64,000 bases of DNA from Ovis canadensis (Eukaryota > Chordata > Mammalia > Artiodactyla > Bovidae), in contig NC_091249.1 in the NCBI RefSeq assembly GCF_042477335.2, positions 51,568,001-51,632,000 of the forward strand. Reading direction: 5' to 3'. A model generated the notes under the pieces. The model searched no databases, had not been told where the DNA came from, and saw nothing but the letters and a program-made list of their open reading frames with translations. A program made the position numbers and the translations under genes. Each line of letters starts with the position of its first letter. Positions within the stretch are counted from its first letter, which is position 1. Positions 13,001 to 23,843 of the stretch are shown one piece after another.

Positions 13001-14659
13001 TCCTTTTCCAAGTCTTTCCAGCATTCTTGCCACCCTTCTCCCTGGTCTGGGCCACTCTAGGCTCTGATCCAGCCTGATCTCTTACTCTGTCCGCATCTCT
13101 ATGGCACACCCGACCATCAGCCCTTCCCTCTGACCCTTAGGGAGCCTCCATAGTGATCATGGAAGGACGTGAGAATGACCTGGGAGTGGGGGAGGGGGAA
13201 GGAGAAGGAATTCTGCGACTCTGCCCTTCTCCGTTTGCAGAAGGCCCTAGTCCTGGATCAGGACTGCACCGTGCTGGCAGACCAGGAAGTGCGGCTGGAG
13301 AACAGAATCACCCTCGAGTAAGTGGATCACCCTCGAGTAATCACACCTCAGCCGAGGGTCCCAGCACTCACTGGGGTCCCAGTTCGGGCTGCTGTTGTCC
13401 TGCCAAGTCCGGCCCCTGTACTAACCCCGCCTCCTAGGCTAAGGCCCCACCTCCTCCCATCGGTCCCACCGCCCCAGTGCAGGCTCCACCCCCTCTCGGG
13501 CCAGTCCCTGGTGGGTTGGGGGAGAGGCGCGGCGGGCTCTCCACCCTTCCGCAGCGCTAGGGTCCCTCGCAGGCTCGAGGTGTCGGCGCTGGAGCGCCTG
13601 GTGCGGATCTCGGCCAAGCCCACCAAGCGGCTGCAGGAGGCGCTGCAGCCCATCCTCACAAAGCACGGCCTGAGCCCGCAGCAGGTGGCGTTACGCCTGG
13701 TAAGCCGTGGGGCCGAGGGACCGGGGCGCAGCGGGGAGGGCTGCCTGTCCCGCGGGCTACTGACCTGTGCCTTCAGCCAGGCGAGAAGCAGCCGCTGGAT
13801 CTGGAGAAACTAGTGAGTTCGGTGGCCTCCCAGAGGTTGGTTTTGGACACTCTCCCAGGTAAGGGATGTTGGCCCCGTGGCTTGGTTCTCCAGAATACCT
13901 CTGGCCCAAGAGGAAGGGGGTCCAGGCAGGAGGCAAACAGGAATTGTGGCGCTTTCTGCTGCAGGTGTGAAGATCCCTGAGGCTGGCGACATACCCCCCT
14001 GCCACAGCCAGGTGAGCCAGGGGCTGGGTGCCCTCCATAACCAGTCTCCCCTCCTGGTTATGGCTCCAACCTCACGTTCTCACAGGGTGGACCGCCTAGA
14101 ATCCAGGACAAGGCCACCAACCTCCCTCCATCGTCCCTGAACTCGCTGGCCCAAGTGCCCAGTAGTATCACTGGAAAGCGGCAGACCTGTGACATTGAAG
14201 GTACGTTGGGCATGGTGGCGGCTAGGGACCAGAATGGCTGAGGACCATTGAGGGAGGGTGGCCTCAGAGAGCCTGGAGCTGAGGCAGGGGCCTGGATGTC
14301 ACTGGGTTGGAACAGTGACCCCTGGGATTGAGGGACCAGAAGGGCAGGAAGGGAGCATTAGTGCTGGGTTTAGGGAGGCTGTGCCCATAGTAAGCCCAGT
14401 GGGTCTGTGGTGGGCCAGCATAAGTAGGTCTGCACCCATGGGCCCCTTGACTCTGCCACCACCCCCAGGCCTGGTGGAGCTGCTGAACCGAGTGCAGAGC
14501 TGTGGAGCCCATGATCAGAGGGGCCTTCTGCGCAAAGAGGACCTAGTGCTTCCAGAATTTCTGCAGCTGCCTGCCCAAGGACCCAACTCCCAGCAGCCTC
14601 CACCACAAGTGGAATCAGCAGCCCAGCCCAAGGGGAGCGCCTCGGACTCTGCCCTCTGA
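1027..14659 (+). CDS. RGS14: Regulator of G-protein signalling 14
   Basis: Multidomain scaffold: GTPase-activating protein for Gi/o alpha, Ras/Rap and H-Ras effector, and GoLoco guanine-nucleotide dissociation inhibitor. Coding exons: 1027-1071, 8658-8679, 8869-9047, 9389-9481, 9570-9713, 10073-10216, 10333-10435, 10777-10889, 11344-11547, 13241-13317, 13573-13699, 13777-13858, 13965-14011, 14086-14200, 14469-14659. All junctions are GT-AG and in phase, giving 561 codons (human 566). The start [15 protein letters not shown] matches human RGS14. The RGS box runs from exon 3 to exon 6 (about residues 65-185). The two Ras-binding domains begin in exon 9 ([13 protein letters not shown]) and continue through exons 10-12. 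The GoLoco motif in exons 14-15 has the core DQRG. The protein ends DSAL, a class I PDZ ligand. Exon 10 has a tandem CAG/AAG acceptor that makes one Lys optional. Confidence 0.97.
5402..5609 (-). repeat. Bov-tA SINE
   Basis: Antisense ruminant SINE. The BovA body is recognisable by GGGATTCTCCAGGCAAGAAT, followed by the tRNA-like head, which ends at the right side next to the liprin-alpha fragment. It is moderately diverged. Confidence 0.9.
5613..6095 (+). pseudogene. Liprin-alpha (PPFIA family) retrocopy fragment
   Basis: About 160 codons without a stop read as the coiled-coil and linker part of a liprin-alpha. Recognisable pieces are [38 protein letters not shown] and [17 protein letters not shown], then a basic Ser/Pro-rich stretch ending in DRLGIMTL. 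The match runs without intron interruption, which suggests a processed copy; that the parent exons split this region is inference. It starts at the edge of a Bov-tA SINE and stops where a BovA SINE begins, so only an internal piece survives. Several normally conserved residues are changed (for example Glu to Lys in the RLI-EEKE segment), as expected for a pseudogene. It lies in RGS14 intron 1, same strand. I cannot tell which of PPFIA1-4 is the parent. Confidence 0.8.
6096..6200 (+). repeat. BovA-type SINE fragment
   Basis: Sense BovA body (CAATGGCAACCCACTCCAGT, then AAAATCCCATGGACGGAGGA), ending in a CTTAGCAGCAG tail and a remnant resembling a SINE head (CCACCTGGGAAGCC). It truncates the liprin-alpha retrocopy and adds codons to the open frame that runs through it. 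Confidence 0.8.
6640..7045 (+). repeat. MIR SINE split by a Bov-tA insertion
   Basis: The left part (about 6640-6737, ACCACATGCCAGGTGGTGCT) and the right part (about 6955-7040, GCCCAAGGTCACAAAGCACA) look like the two halves of one sense MIR. The Bov-tA element at 6738-6950 separates them. Confidence 0.65.
6738..6950 (+). repeat. Bov-tA SINE
   Basis: Sense element with the tRNA-like head (CTGGTGGCACTAGTGGTAAA) and BovA body, ending GGACACAACTGAGCGAATTA. It is inserted in an older MIR. Confidence 0.9.
7940..8045 (+). repeat. MER5A DNA transposon fragment
   Basis: The segment contains the end typical of this hAT-Charlie non-autonomous family, with ACACACGAAAATTTGAGAAC followed by CACTTCTCTG. 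Family named from memory of the consensus. Confidence 0.55.
8160..8370 (+). repeat. MIR SINE
   Basis: Sense MIR with its conserved core (ACTTGCCCAAAGTCACACAG, then CTAGTAAGT). Ancient mammalian SINE in RGS14 intron 1. Confidence 0.8.
9998..10039 (+). repeat. 21-bp tandem duplication in RGS14 intron 5
   Basis: Two copies of a 21-bp unit (9998-10018 and 10019-10039, one mismatch) end just before a decoy CCGCAG at 10041-10046. The true exon 6 acceptor is the second CCGCAG at 10067-10072. Use of the decoy would add 26 bases and break the frame. Confidence 0.85.
12570..12720 (+). repeat. MIR fragment in RGS14 intron 9
   Basis: Sense MIR piece (CTACTGTGTGTCAGGCACTG) continuing to CAGTGAGGAAAC and interrupted by a T/G-rich run at about 12680-12702. 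The rest of intron 9 (11548-13240) is unique-looking sequence in which I see nothing else. Confidence 0.6.
13307..13340 (+). repeat. Duplicated splice-donor segment after RGS14 exon 10
   Basis: The 15-bp string ATCACCCTCGAGTAA occurs at 13307-13321, spanning the exon 10/intron 10 boundary, and again at 13326-13340, giving a 19-bp period. The first copy has the better donor (GTAAGT). The second carries GTAATC. Confidence 0.85.
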
Positions 14660-15200
14660 CAGCAACCCAACAGTCCAGGCTGGCTGCATGGCACCTGGCG
14701 GGCCAAGCATGCCATGGGCCCGCTCTGCATGCCGTCTGTGCCATGAGTGTCCCTGGCCCCTTCCCGCCACGGGCAGGCCCGCAGGAAGAGGTGGGAGGGG
14801 TAGAGCGGAGACTCAGAGGAGTGACACCGCATAGCTGCCACCACTTGGTCCCTTAAGGGGCTTGCTCATCCATCCCTCGCTGCCAGGCCATCAGGGGGAG
14901 GTGGGCCTAGCCCCCAGTGCAGATGTGCCCAGTGCAGAGGGGTGGCATTGGCAGTGCCAGCCTCCCCACCGCATTCCAGGCCTCAGCAGGGATCAGGAGG
15001 AGGGGCTGGCCCTTCTTCCAGTAGTTGGTCTGAGTAAGGCCTGAGGGTGCAGGCAGGCAGCCCCTCCCTCTACCCAGAGACTTGGACTGTGCAGTTGGCT
15101 TGGGGCAGCTGGGTTTGTCCTGGATGTATGATATTGTTATTATAATAATTATTATTATTCTGCCATGAGGTGTCTTCCTTGTGTACCAGTCTACACTGTG
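14660..15200 (+). other. RGS14: RGS14 3' UTR
   Basis: The 3' UTR follows the TGA. No AATAAA is present. An AT-rich stretch at 15129-15160 (TATAATAATTATTATTATT) could host a variant poly(A) signal, and the UTR probably ends within the next 100 bases. The end point is inferred. Confidence 0.5.
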
Positions 15201-15334
15201 CGCCGCCCCCACCCCAAAATTGCATTGCCTTTGTCACTAAGGTCAGTGCCAGGAAGTTCTTGGGGGCCTCAGGATGTACCCCCTGACTTCCTGTTGTCAG
15301 AGCCTCTCTTCCTGATTGCACTGAGCGTAGGGTG

Positions 15335-15435
15335 TGAGTGTGAGAGGCAGAGACAGCCAGAGAGAGGGAGGGAGGGACAGAGGAAGTGGGGGAGGGAGGA
15401 AAGGGAGAGAGGGGAAAGGGGAGGGAGGGGTAGGC
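15335..15435 (+). repeat. Purine-rich (GGGA/GAGA)n tract
   Basis: About 100 bases of almost pure A/G (GAGAGGGAGGGAGGGACAGA and similar) downstream of RGS14. Homopurine tracts of this kind can form triplex DNA. No gene is seen. Confidence 0.75.
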
Positions 15436-15726
15436 CCTCTGGGGAGCTGTGCCTCTGCCGGGGTCCTTGTGCTGTTCCTAGGTCTCTGAATCTGAGTACA
15501 GTGTCTGGTCACTCAACTCCTTTCTAGCGGAGACTGAGCATGTCTCTGTAGACGTGGCAGTGGGCTCCTTTGGATTCCCTGAAGCTGTGGTGGCAAGGGC
15601 AGGTTCTGGCCCTACCTGCTTTGGCTCTTTGGTCTTCCCTGTCTCCAGGCAGCCGGGGAAGCCCAGAGCCCACCCAGGAGGAGAAGCAATGATCCCTTTT
15701 AACATTCTGTGATTCTTTTGGGGAGA

Positions 15727-16090
15727 AACACACTCTTTTTTAATTGAAGTATGGTTGATTGATAATATTATATTAGTTTCAGGTATACAGGAAAGTGATT
15801 CTGTTTTAAGTTTAAGGTATAGCAAACATAACAGAAGAGAAGTCATGACTATATAACTTGAATTATCATGAAGAGAACACAAACCAAGAGTGATTCCGTT
15901 TTGTTTTGTTTCAGATTATGAGATAAATTATGAGAATGGGATTAACAGGTAGAAGCTACTTAAGATAGATAAGCAACAAAGATTTACTGTATAACACAGG
16001 GAACTATATTCAAACCTTATAATAATATATAATGGAGAATAATCTGAGATTGATTGTTATATATTTATCTCGTATACAGCCAAGTTCTCT
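15727..16090. repeat. Two inverted L1 3'-end pieces
   Basis: The left piece (about 15735-15810) matches the complement of the artiodactyl L1 tail (AATTGAAGTATGGTTGATTG, then TTTCAGGTATACAGG). The right piece (about 15905-16030) reads the same 3' region in sense (AACAAAGATTTACTGTATAA). The orientation switch suggests an L1 with 5' inversion, or two separate insertions. Confidence 0.6.
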
Positions 16091-16109
16091 TATTAATTCT
16101 GGGTGGGGT

Positions 16110-16610
16110 TGTTTCTATTTGTTTTTGTTTTTAACTGGGTCCTCTTAGGGCTTTATAGACATTCGATATCATCTGCAAATAAAGGGAATCCTGTCTCTTT
16201 TTCCACTGGCATACTTTAATTTGACTTCTTATTAAAGCAATTTCAAATTTGTAAAAAGTTACTAAAATAAAAATAGTACAAGGAGCATCCATATACCTGC
16301 TTGTTCTAACATTTGCTCTGAGTGTGTATCCATGTGTGTGTGAGTGCTTGTTTGTTTTTTTAGCACTTTTGAGGGTAAGTTATGTCCAAAACTCTAGTGT
16401 GTACTTCTGAAGAATAAGGATATTCTCTTACTTGCCACAGTAGTTATCAACATGAAATTGACAGATACTTTTATCTAATCTACATTCTGTATTCCAGTTT
16501 ATAAGATGAACTAATAAGGTCTCTTACAGCATTTTCCCCTCTAATATAGGGTTTTGTCTAGGGCCAGGTATCATATTTAATCATCATGTCTGTTTAGCCT
16601 CCTATAATTT
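16110..16610 (-). repeat. Old L1-like fragment, tentative
   Basis: AT-rich stretch reading like the complement of an old mammalian L1 3' UTR, including CATCATGTCTGTTTAGCCTC near its end. Assignment is from memory and could be another old repeat. Confidence 0.4.
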
Positions 16611-17000
16611 GGAATCAGGGAGAACCCAGGAAGGAGAGCCCCAGCCTTCAGGCAGAGAAGCCAGACTCAATCCCAGTGTCTGTGATAGAGAAACAAGGAG
16701 ACAAAGGAGCCTTGAAAAGGCACCAGGAGGAGCAAGGCGCACTCCTGACTACCTCAGAAAGGCTGAGCTCTCTTCCCCGCTCCAGTTCTTTACCCTCTGC
16801 CAGGGGGTCCCCATACCTGCCCCCTATCTTGTAACTGACTTTTTACTCTTGAAATTCCTGGGAGAGATGAGTGGGGTTTGCTGGCCTTTCTCTAGAAGTT
16901 GGATGCCATGATCTTAGTTTTTTGAATGTTGAGTTTTAAAACAGTATTTTCACTCTCCTCTTTCACCTTCATCAAGAGGCTCTTCAGTTCCTCTTCACTT
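16611..17000. other. Unassigned intergenic sequence
   Basis: I see no gene or recognised repeat in this stretch. An open frame of 100 codons at 16609-16911 has no recognisable product. Confidence 0.5.
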
Positions 17001-17003
17001 TCC

Positions 17004-17405
17004 AGTAGTCATATATGGATGTGAAAGTTGGACCATGAAGAAGTCTGAGTGCTGAAGAATTGATGCTTTTGAACTGTTGGATAAGACTCTTGAGAATCCC
17101 TTCGATGCAAGGAGATCAAACCAGTCAATCCTAAAGGAAAGCAACCCGGCATATTCATTGGGAGGACTGATGCTGAAGGTGAAGCTCCAATACTTTGGCT
17201 ACCTGATGTGAAGGACTGACTCACTGGAAAAGACCCTGATGCTGGGAAAGATTGAAGGAAGGAGGAGAAGAGGACAGAGGACAAGATGGCTGGATGGCAT
17301 AAAGACTCAATGGACGTGAGTTTGAGCAAACTCTGGGAGATGGTGAAGGACAGGGAAGCCCGGTGTGCTGCAGTGCATGAGTTGGATATGACTGAGTGAC
17401 TGAAC
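17004..17405 (+). repeat. BovB LINE, 3' end
   Basis: Sense RTE-clade BovB tail beginning in the last coding part (AGTCATATATGGATGTGAAA, then GTTGGACC) and ending GACTGAGTGACTGAACCACAG. It is 5'-truncated and aligns with 55345-55770 of the full-length copy. It carries small deletions relative to that copy, so it is older. Confidence 0.92.
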
Positions 17406-17859
17406 CACAGCTCTAGAAGGTGGGTGCAGGCCTTCCTCTTGGGGCCTTTAGCCCTCTGCCCCCTCAGCCCATTTTGTTTGGCTGCTGGGGTCATCTCATG
17501 AGCCAGGCTTGGCTACTGAGTATGGTTCAGAAATGATCCTCTGACCCCAATCAGAATCCCAATCCTGGTCATTTTCTACTGTCCTTTGGGGGATTTGCAG
17601 AAAAGACATTCAGGGAGAGAACATGCGTGCAAATGAAACCAGCACAAGAAAGCAGGTCTGATGGATGGCAATTCTCGATGAAAAGGATCTAAACTCCTAA
17701 ATTCACCCATCCACTCCTAGACTTGCTCATTAGGCAAGCCAATGCTCGTGTGTGTGCTCATGACTCTGAGTGAATTTCTAAGACTTACAACCATAGATGT
17801 CCCTCTTCACTGTAGGTCTCAGCTTACACACCTCAGAAGAGGTTTCCTGACCCCATTGT

Positions 17860-18225
17860 GCTATGGTCTAAACATTTATGTCTCCCTGAATTCATGTGTT
17901 GAAATCCCAGTCCCCAAGGTGACGGTATGTGGAGGTGGGGTTTTGGGAGGCGATTAGGTCATGAGAATGGAGTCCTCGTGAGTGAGATTAGTGCCCTTGT
18001 GCTCTTACAGTGCGATCCCAGAGAGCTCCCTGACCCCTTCCACCATACGAGGACACAGAAATTGGCTGTCTCCGACCTGGAAGAGGTCCTCGCCAGAAAA
18101 CCACCATATTTGCACCCTGATCTTGGACTTCCGACCTCTAGAACTGTGAGAAATAAATGTTTGTGGTTTACAAGCCCCCCAGTTGCTGGGATTTTTTGTT
18201 AGAGCTGCCTGAACAGACTGAGAGT
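17860..18225 (+). mobile_element. Solo LTR-like fossil (ERVL/MaLR-type), tentative
   Basis: The stretch resembles an old mammalian LTR with GTCATGAGAATGGAGTCCTC in the middle and a poly(A)-type end (GTGAGAAATAAATG). No internal retroviral genes are seen beside it. It is ancient and heavily diverged. Family assignment is from memory. Confidence 0.45.
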
Positions 18226-18246
18226 CTATATGAAGTGCTTCCCAAC

Positions 18247-18270
18247 TGTGTGTGTGTGTGTGTGTGTGTG
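18247..18270. repeat. (TG)n microsatellite
   Basis: About twelve uninterrupted TG units directly beside an antisense CHR SINE. Confidence 0.95.
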
Positions 18271-18271
18271 T

Positions 18272-18400
18272 TTCCTTTTTGGCTGCACCAGGTCTTAGTT
18301 GTGGCATGTGGGATCTGGTTCCCTGATCAGGGGTTGAACCCCGGGCCCCATGCATTGGGAGCACAGAGTCTTAACCACCAGACCAGCAGAGAAGTCCCAC
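18272..18400 (-). repeat. CHR SINE
   Basis: Antisense cetartiodactyl tRNA-derived SINE (TTTTTGGCTGCACCAGGTCT, then CCCTGATCAGGGGTTGAACC), ending at the complement of the GGACTTC head. Confidence 0.85.
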
Positions 18401-20980
18401 GTGCTTCCCAACTTTGTTCTCTACCAATTTATCCACTTTCCTTCCCTCACAGCACTCAGCCCACTCTGTAATGACCTTGTTTACTTATTTATACTTTGCT
18501 GACAGAATGATATATGTCAGCAGGAATCTTGTCCATCTTCATCACTGCTGTGTCTGCTTGGCCTAGTGGGCTGACAGATAATGCCGCAGCCCACAGATCT
18601 AGTCCCAGTGAGGAAGTCAGGGCAGCAGGGCAGTGGGGGTGCTGGGCAGGGGACCACATAGCACCAGGCTCACAGTCTGTGGCCAGACATGGAGGCAGGG
18701 AGGCAAGCTTTGTCCCTTCCCTGATCAGCTGCAGAACCTTGCTCATACTTCCCAGGGTCTGGAGCTTCTCCCTTGTGGCATTCTTCCACGTGCCCTGGGA
18801 TAGAGAGGTGGGGACACCAGGTGAGAGATGGGATATCTTCCCAAAGTTGGAATATCCTGCAAGCCAAACCCACTCTCCTACAGACGTCCATCCCCACTCC
18901 CAGGGATGATGCCTCTTACTCTTAGGGACCAACAAGATTATCCCTTTAGAAAGGGGATCATGGCCCAGGCAGGAAAGCCTCCATAAAGGTCAGTCCCTGC
19001 AGGAGGAAGACTTCACATCTACCAAGGTCCCCAAGTTAGAGCTGCCCCATCCTTTATCTCATTTTGTCCTCACAACAAAACAGACTGGTGTGGATGACAT
19101 CAGGGCTGCAGGAGGCCAGGTGACTAGTCCAAGGATCACACAGGGAATTGTCGCTGAAGTACTCAGTCTGTCTGATTCAGGGACAGACACCAGGGAGGGC
19201 CTGGATACCGTAGAACCCCGTTGGGGAGCCTGGGCTTTCTCAGAAGAGGACACGTTGTTATGGCTACTTTGGGGGGCATTTTGAGAATTTCTGTTAAAAA
19301 CACGCAGTGTGTGACTCAGCAACACCCCTAGAGAATCCCTCACTTATGGACACAAAGGAGCCCATCCCTGCAGGATGGTCTATTGCCTGAAAACTGGGAA
19401 AAGTGGATGGGGTGGGGTTGGGGTTACACAACACGTGCGCTCCAATACCACACAGCAGATATAGACTTGGGTACAGCCTGTCCTGCTACAGAAAGTTCTC
19501 CAAGACATGTTATTGTTTGGTTAAAAAAAATGAAAAAGCAGAGCAATGAACATGGCACAATACCTTCATATAAACCACAAACACGCTAGGCACTTACAAG
19601 TGTACAGAAAGGAGAGGAATGTTCTGGAAGGATGCATATCAAACTCACAAAGAGATGGGAGGAAGACCAGGATGGAATAGCAGTCAAAGCAGACTTTCAC
19701 CTTTAATTTGTTTTTAAAGAACACAATTAAAAATAATTATACTATCACGAAGCACTCCTCAAGACCACTTCTTTGTCACTGCTGGCCTGCCATCTCTTTC
19801 TCAAAAAGTGGTACCAAACTCTTCCTTTAGAATCTTCAGCCCAGGGGTCTTCTGCCCCCTCAGCCCATTTTAACCAGCTGGGTGTGTCCCTCTGCCACAG
19901 TCCCCTCATGCTCCCCTCCCCATCACACCCCTAGAGGCAGCCCTGAGCCCTCATTGCTCATCTCAGCCTGGCCAAGCCTCATCTACAGAGATGGGGGCAA
20001 GGAGCACCCACTGGTCAATCCCTGGGACCGTGTTTCAAAACCACTGCACAGACTCCTGGGTGGGTAACGCAGCAGAGCTGTTTGTCCTCATGTTACCAGA
20101 GGGGCAGCCCTGGGGGCAGTCAGCCTGTTCACCCAGTGCCCAGGGTGAAGGAAGGGAGAGAGTTCACGTTGGACCACTCTGCAGCCTCCACCACCCCCAT
20201 CCGACAACCTTCACAGGCTGAGAGAGCAGATGTGACTTCAGGGATACGCAGGGTCCCTGGCCCATGGGCTCCAAGCCTCTAAGAGAGAATCTGTCTCTTG
20301 TCCCCTACTTGCCTGAACAGGCTTGGAGTATGGGATGGAAGCAGGGACCTTGGTTCTGAGCCAGGGTGGGGGCAGGGTAGAGGTGCTGGCTGCTCACCTG
20401 GAGCTGGGCTGCAAGTGCTGAGCTGGCTGCTGGCTAGTGCTCCAGGGATAGCCACCCCACCCCCAAGGGCAGTGCAGGGTACACCCATCAGGAGGCCTGG
20501 CCTGGTGGTCAGGTGACTCGGACTTCTGGGGAATTAAAGGCTGGAGTTCAGCTTCCACAGGGAAACGAAGACCCGGATAGGGAAGAACACACATGGTTGG
20601 TTACACTGAATCAAATGCAGCCAGATCTGGACACAGGCCCCTACCCCTGCACAACTGCAGGGGGTGCCGTTCATGTCCACCATGGTTCTGAGGGTCCAAG
20701 AAGAAGGGGCGTGGACATGTATATGTGTCCAGAGACTCCTGCAGGGACTAAGTGAGGAGTGCTCTGTGACAGTCTCAGCTCGTTCTCCAGAGAACTGGCT
20801 TGTGTGTAGAGAGGGACAGAAAGCCAAGGAGAAGCCCCACTGAGCGTCCGACCTCCAGGCTGGCCCGAAGTGCCAGCTGCCAGGAGGAAGAAGCCAACCA
20901 AGGTGGATGGATCGAGGTAACTCCACCAGCCGAGGAGGAGGCCACCATTTTCCTGCCTCATTACTGAGACGCTGAGGAAC
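18401..20980. other. Intergenic sequence between RGS14 and SLC34A1
   Basis: Mostly unique-looking DNA. A sense MIR remnant lies at about 19040-19190 (AGTCCAAGGATCACACAGGG). I find no exon, RNA gene or recognised element in the remainder. Confidence 0.55.
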
Positions 20981-20984
20981 ACAG

Positions 20985-21390
20985 AAGCTAGACCCCAAAC
21001 CTAATGCTTGGAAGGTGGAACTAGAACTTGGGATCTGGAGCACAAAGCCTGGATCTGGGAACTGAAGCTCCGACCCAGAACACGGAGCCAAGAGCGGAAA
21101 GCTGAACCTGGCATTTGGATCTGAAATTGGAGATGAGGACTCAGAACCTGGAGTCCAGCGCCAAGAACTAGAGCCCGAAGCTTGATATCTGATGCTTAGA
21201 ACTGGAGCCAGAGACCAGAACTCAGATCCCAGAGCCCACTTGGAGGCCAGAACCAGAGTGGGGACCCCAGAAACTGGAGATAAGCTCCACGTCCAGACCG
21301 TGGAGGCCAGGACCCAAAATCTGAAGCCAACCTCCGAGTTTCAGGTCTGGAAGCCAGAAGCCAGAGGCTGGGACCACCAGCTGTGAGTTC
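20985..21390. repeat. Degenerate GGAGCC/AGAACT repeat tract
   Basis: About 400 bases made of short recurring words such as AGAACTGGAGCC, GAACCTGGAGTCC and GAAGCCAGAAGCC, with a loose period of roughly 20 bases. It looks like a decayed minisatellite. No known repeat family comes to mind. Confidence 0.6.
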
Positions 21391-22112
21391 ACAGCCTCCC
21401 ATTCAGGCCTGTTCCTGAGGCCAGGAGGAAGGGCATTGGGCTAGGGACACATAACGAACAGAGCTGCAGGGGAAGAAGTAATTTCTGAGAAAAGCCCAAA
21501 GCGGCCTCAGCTCTTTTGGCCATAGACTTTGGCCTTGTCAGTCAATGAATGACTGGTGACTGGGCCACCAGGATTAATCATTATACGAGGCACAAATCCC
21601 CCAAACAAGGACACGGCATCCTCAGGCCAGCCACCCCTGCCCTGGACACAAAGGGTCTAATGCAGTCTTGGCCCAACTCTGGAAAGTGAGGCTCAGATGG
21701 AACAACATCTCTGGGCTCTGCCTGCTCTGTGCCAGGCAGCTCAGATCAAAATCCAGCTCTCTATGAGAGGCCAGTCAAGAGGGCCCGGGAGGGAGGGAAC
21801 ACTCTGTTCCCAGAAGGAGGTGACAGGTGACACCCTGCTGGTAAGAGTGGCTGCCTTGACCACAGATACAGAAATGAGGCATCCACGTGTGCGATGCACA
21901 CTCATGCTGGGTCAGTGTGCAGTCTGGCTGGCCACACACTGGGTCGGAATGTTGACGCCCATATTTCCAGTGTACAGCTCTGTGCTGCCTCCATGGGGCT
22001 TACATGTTGGTTGAATGAATAAATGTAGAGGAGAAGAGGCACAAGTTCCCCAAACTGCTGATGGGAAACCCTGTTGTGGTCATTGAGATCCCCTCAAAAA
22101 GTCCGGTTCAGG
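21391..22112. other. Unassigned intergenic sequence
   Basis: No gene or recognised repeat is visible. The sequence is of mixed composition. Confidence 0.5.
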
Positions 22113-22390
22113 GCTTCCCCGGTGGCTCAGTGGTAAAGAATCCTCCTGCCAATGCAGGAGACACGGTTCGATCCCTGATCTGGGTAGATCCCACATGCCT
22201 TGGAGCAACTAAGCCAGTGTATCGTGACTACTGAGCCTGTGCTCTTGAGCCTGGGAGCCGCAACTACTGAGCCTCTGTGCCCCAAAGCCCGTGCTCCACA
22301 GCAAGAGAAGCCGCTACAGTGAGAAGTCAGTCCACAGCAATGAGCAAGTAACCCCGCTTGCCGCAACGAGAGAAAAGCCTGAGCAATGAA
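22113..22390 (+). repeat. CHR-type SINE, long form
   Basis: Sense element with the GGCTTCCCCGGTGGCTCAGT head and the downstream CHR body (GAGCCGCAACTACTGAGCCT). It ends with AGCAATGAAGACCCA. Confidence 0.8.
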
Positions 22391-22404
22391 GACCCAGGGT
22401 GGTG

Positions 22405-22455
22405 CGGTGCTCAGCCTGTCAGTCGTGTCCGACTCTCTGCGACCCCATGGACTGG
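22405..22455 (-). repeat. BovA SINE fragment
   Basis: Short antisense piece (CAGTCGTGTCCGACTCTCTG, then CGACCCCATGGACTG) directly after the CHR SINE. Confidence 0.75.
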
Positions 22456-23840
22456 AATGTTAGTTGTTCCTCCTTTGATTGTTGTCAAACTTTAGGTCCC
22501 GCAGAAAACTCACGTGAAGCAAACGGTGTGTATTTAAGGAGAAAATGAATCTCAACAGAGAACTGCAGAAACAGAGCTGGTTGCGCCGGATCCCAAGGCT
22601 CACACGCTTTCTGATCCACACACTGGCTCTTGGTACCACTCTCCACTCCATTCAGCAATTCGGCCACTCCTAGATAGACCTTTGTCATCCGTGTGATGAA
22701 ATTCCGAGACTGTCACCTGTCCTATTCACGTTAGCTGCACTGTCTCTGCTCCTACCTCCTGCTCCTTCCCCTGCCCAGCACTGCCCGGGTCAGCTCTCCC
22801 AGGTCACTCAGTCTGCTCTGTTCTCACATTTCCTGACAGCTCAGCAGTATTTGATCATGCTGACCAGGGTGTCTCTTTCAAAACGGGGGTGATCCTGGCT
22901 TCTGAGGCACCTGCTTTTCTGCTCTTCCTCCTGGTCCCTACTGTACCTGTGTTCTCCCTCAAATGTGGGTAATCAGCTGGGTCTCTCCTCACTGTGCCCA
23001 CTCTTCCTGAGGGCACCTTCATCTGAGGCCGTGCAGGCAGTAAGTCAAGTCACACCGGGCCCCGAGCTGTGGCCAGATGCTGATCTAAAGGCTAGCAGGG
23101 ACAGGATTTAAAAGCAACAGGGGTGACGTGGTGAGACTGGCCTTTTGAAAAGTGGCTGGCAGTTTTTCTGCAGATTGGATTCGGGGGGAGCCATCAGACA
23201 GAAAGGCTTTTGCACTAAGCCAGCTGAGAAATGGTGGCCAGGACAGGGAGGTGGCAGAAGGATTAGGGAGCTCCCAGAAAAGGAAAATTGGGAAAATAGG
23301 GGGATGGATCTGAGACCAGGAGGTGGAGGTGAACACGTGTCAAAGATGCCTGCTCCAGGTCTGGGTCTGTGTCTGGCCCATGTGCTGCTCACTGAGGTCA
23401 GAACATGCTGGGGGCCCCATGTGGGGGTAGGAGCACGCCGTGTGCTTCAGACCCGCAGCTCCAACTGCTTGCACCAGAAACATCTCAGACACAGTACAGT
23501 TCAGAACAGACAGATCTTGGCATCTTCCCTCCAAAACTGCTCCTCCTGGGTGCCTCTCCTCAGTGTGAGACACCGACAACCACCCAGGCTCCAGGTCCAA
23601 AGGTCTAGGGAAGGCCGTGGCCGGAGTAGAGGTGAGCAGACAGGGTGAGACTCACCATTCAGGGGACACACAGAGTCTGTCACAGACAGGGAGGAGGCAG
23701 GCTGTGAGCAGCAGCTGAGATGAGCAGAGGGGCTGAGATGCTTGGGGGCTGGGGTGTGGCCACCTTCTCCACTGCTCTCAAGAGTCCCAAAGGCAGTTCT
23801 GATCACCTCTATGCTTTTGCTAGGGCTGTGGGAGCCCCAT
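22456..23840. other. Unassigned intergenic sequence
   Basis: I recognise no gene or repeat family here. The open frame at 23145-23648 (167 codons) shows no domain. Confidence 0.5.
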
Positions 23841-23843
23841 GCA

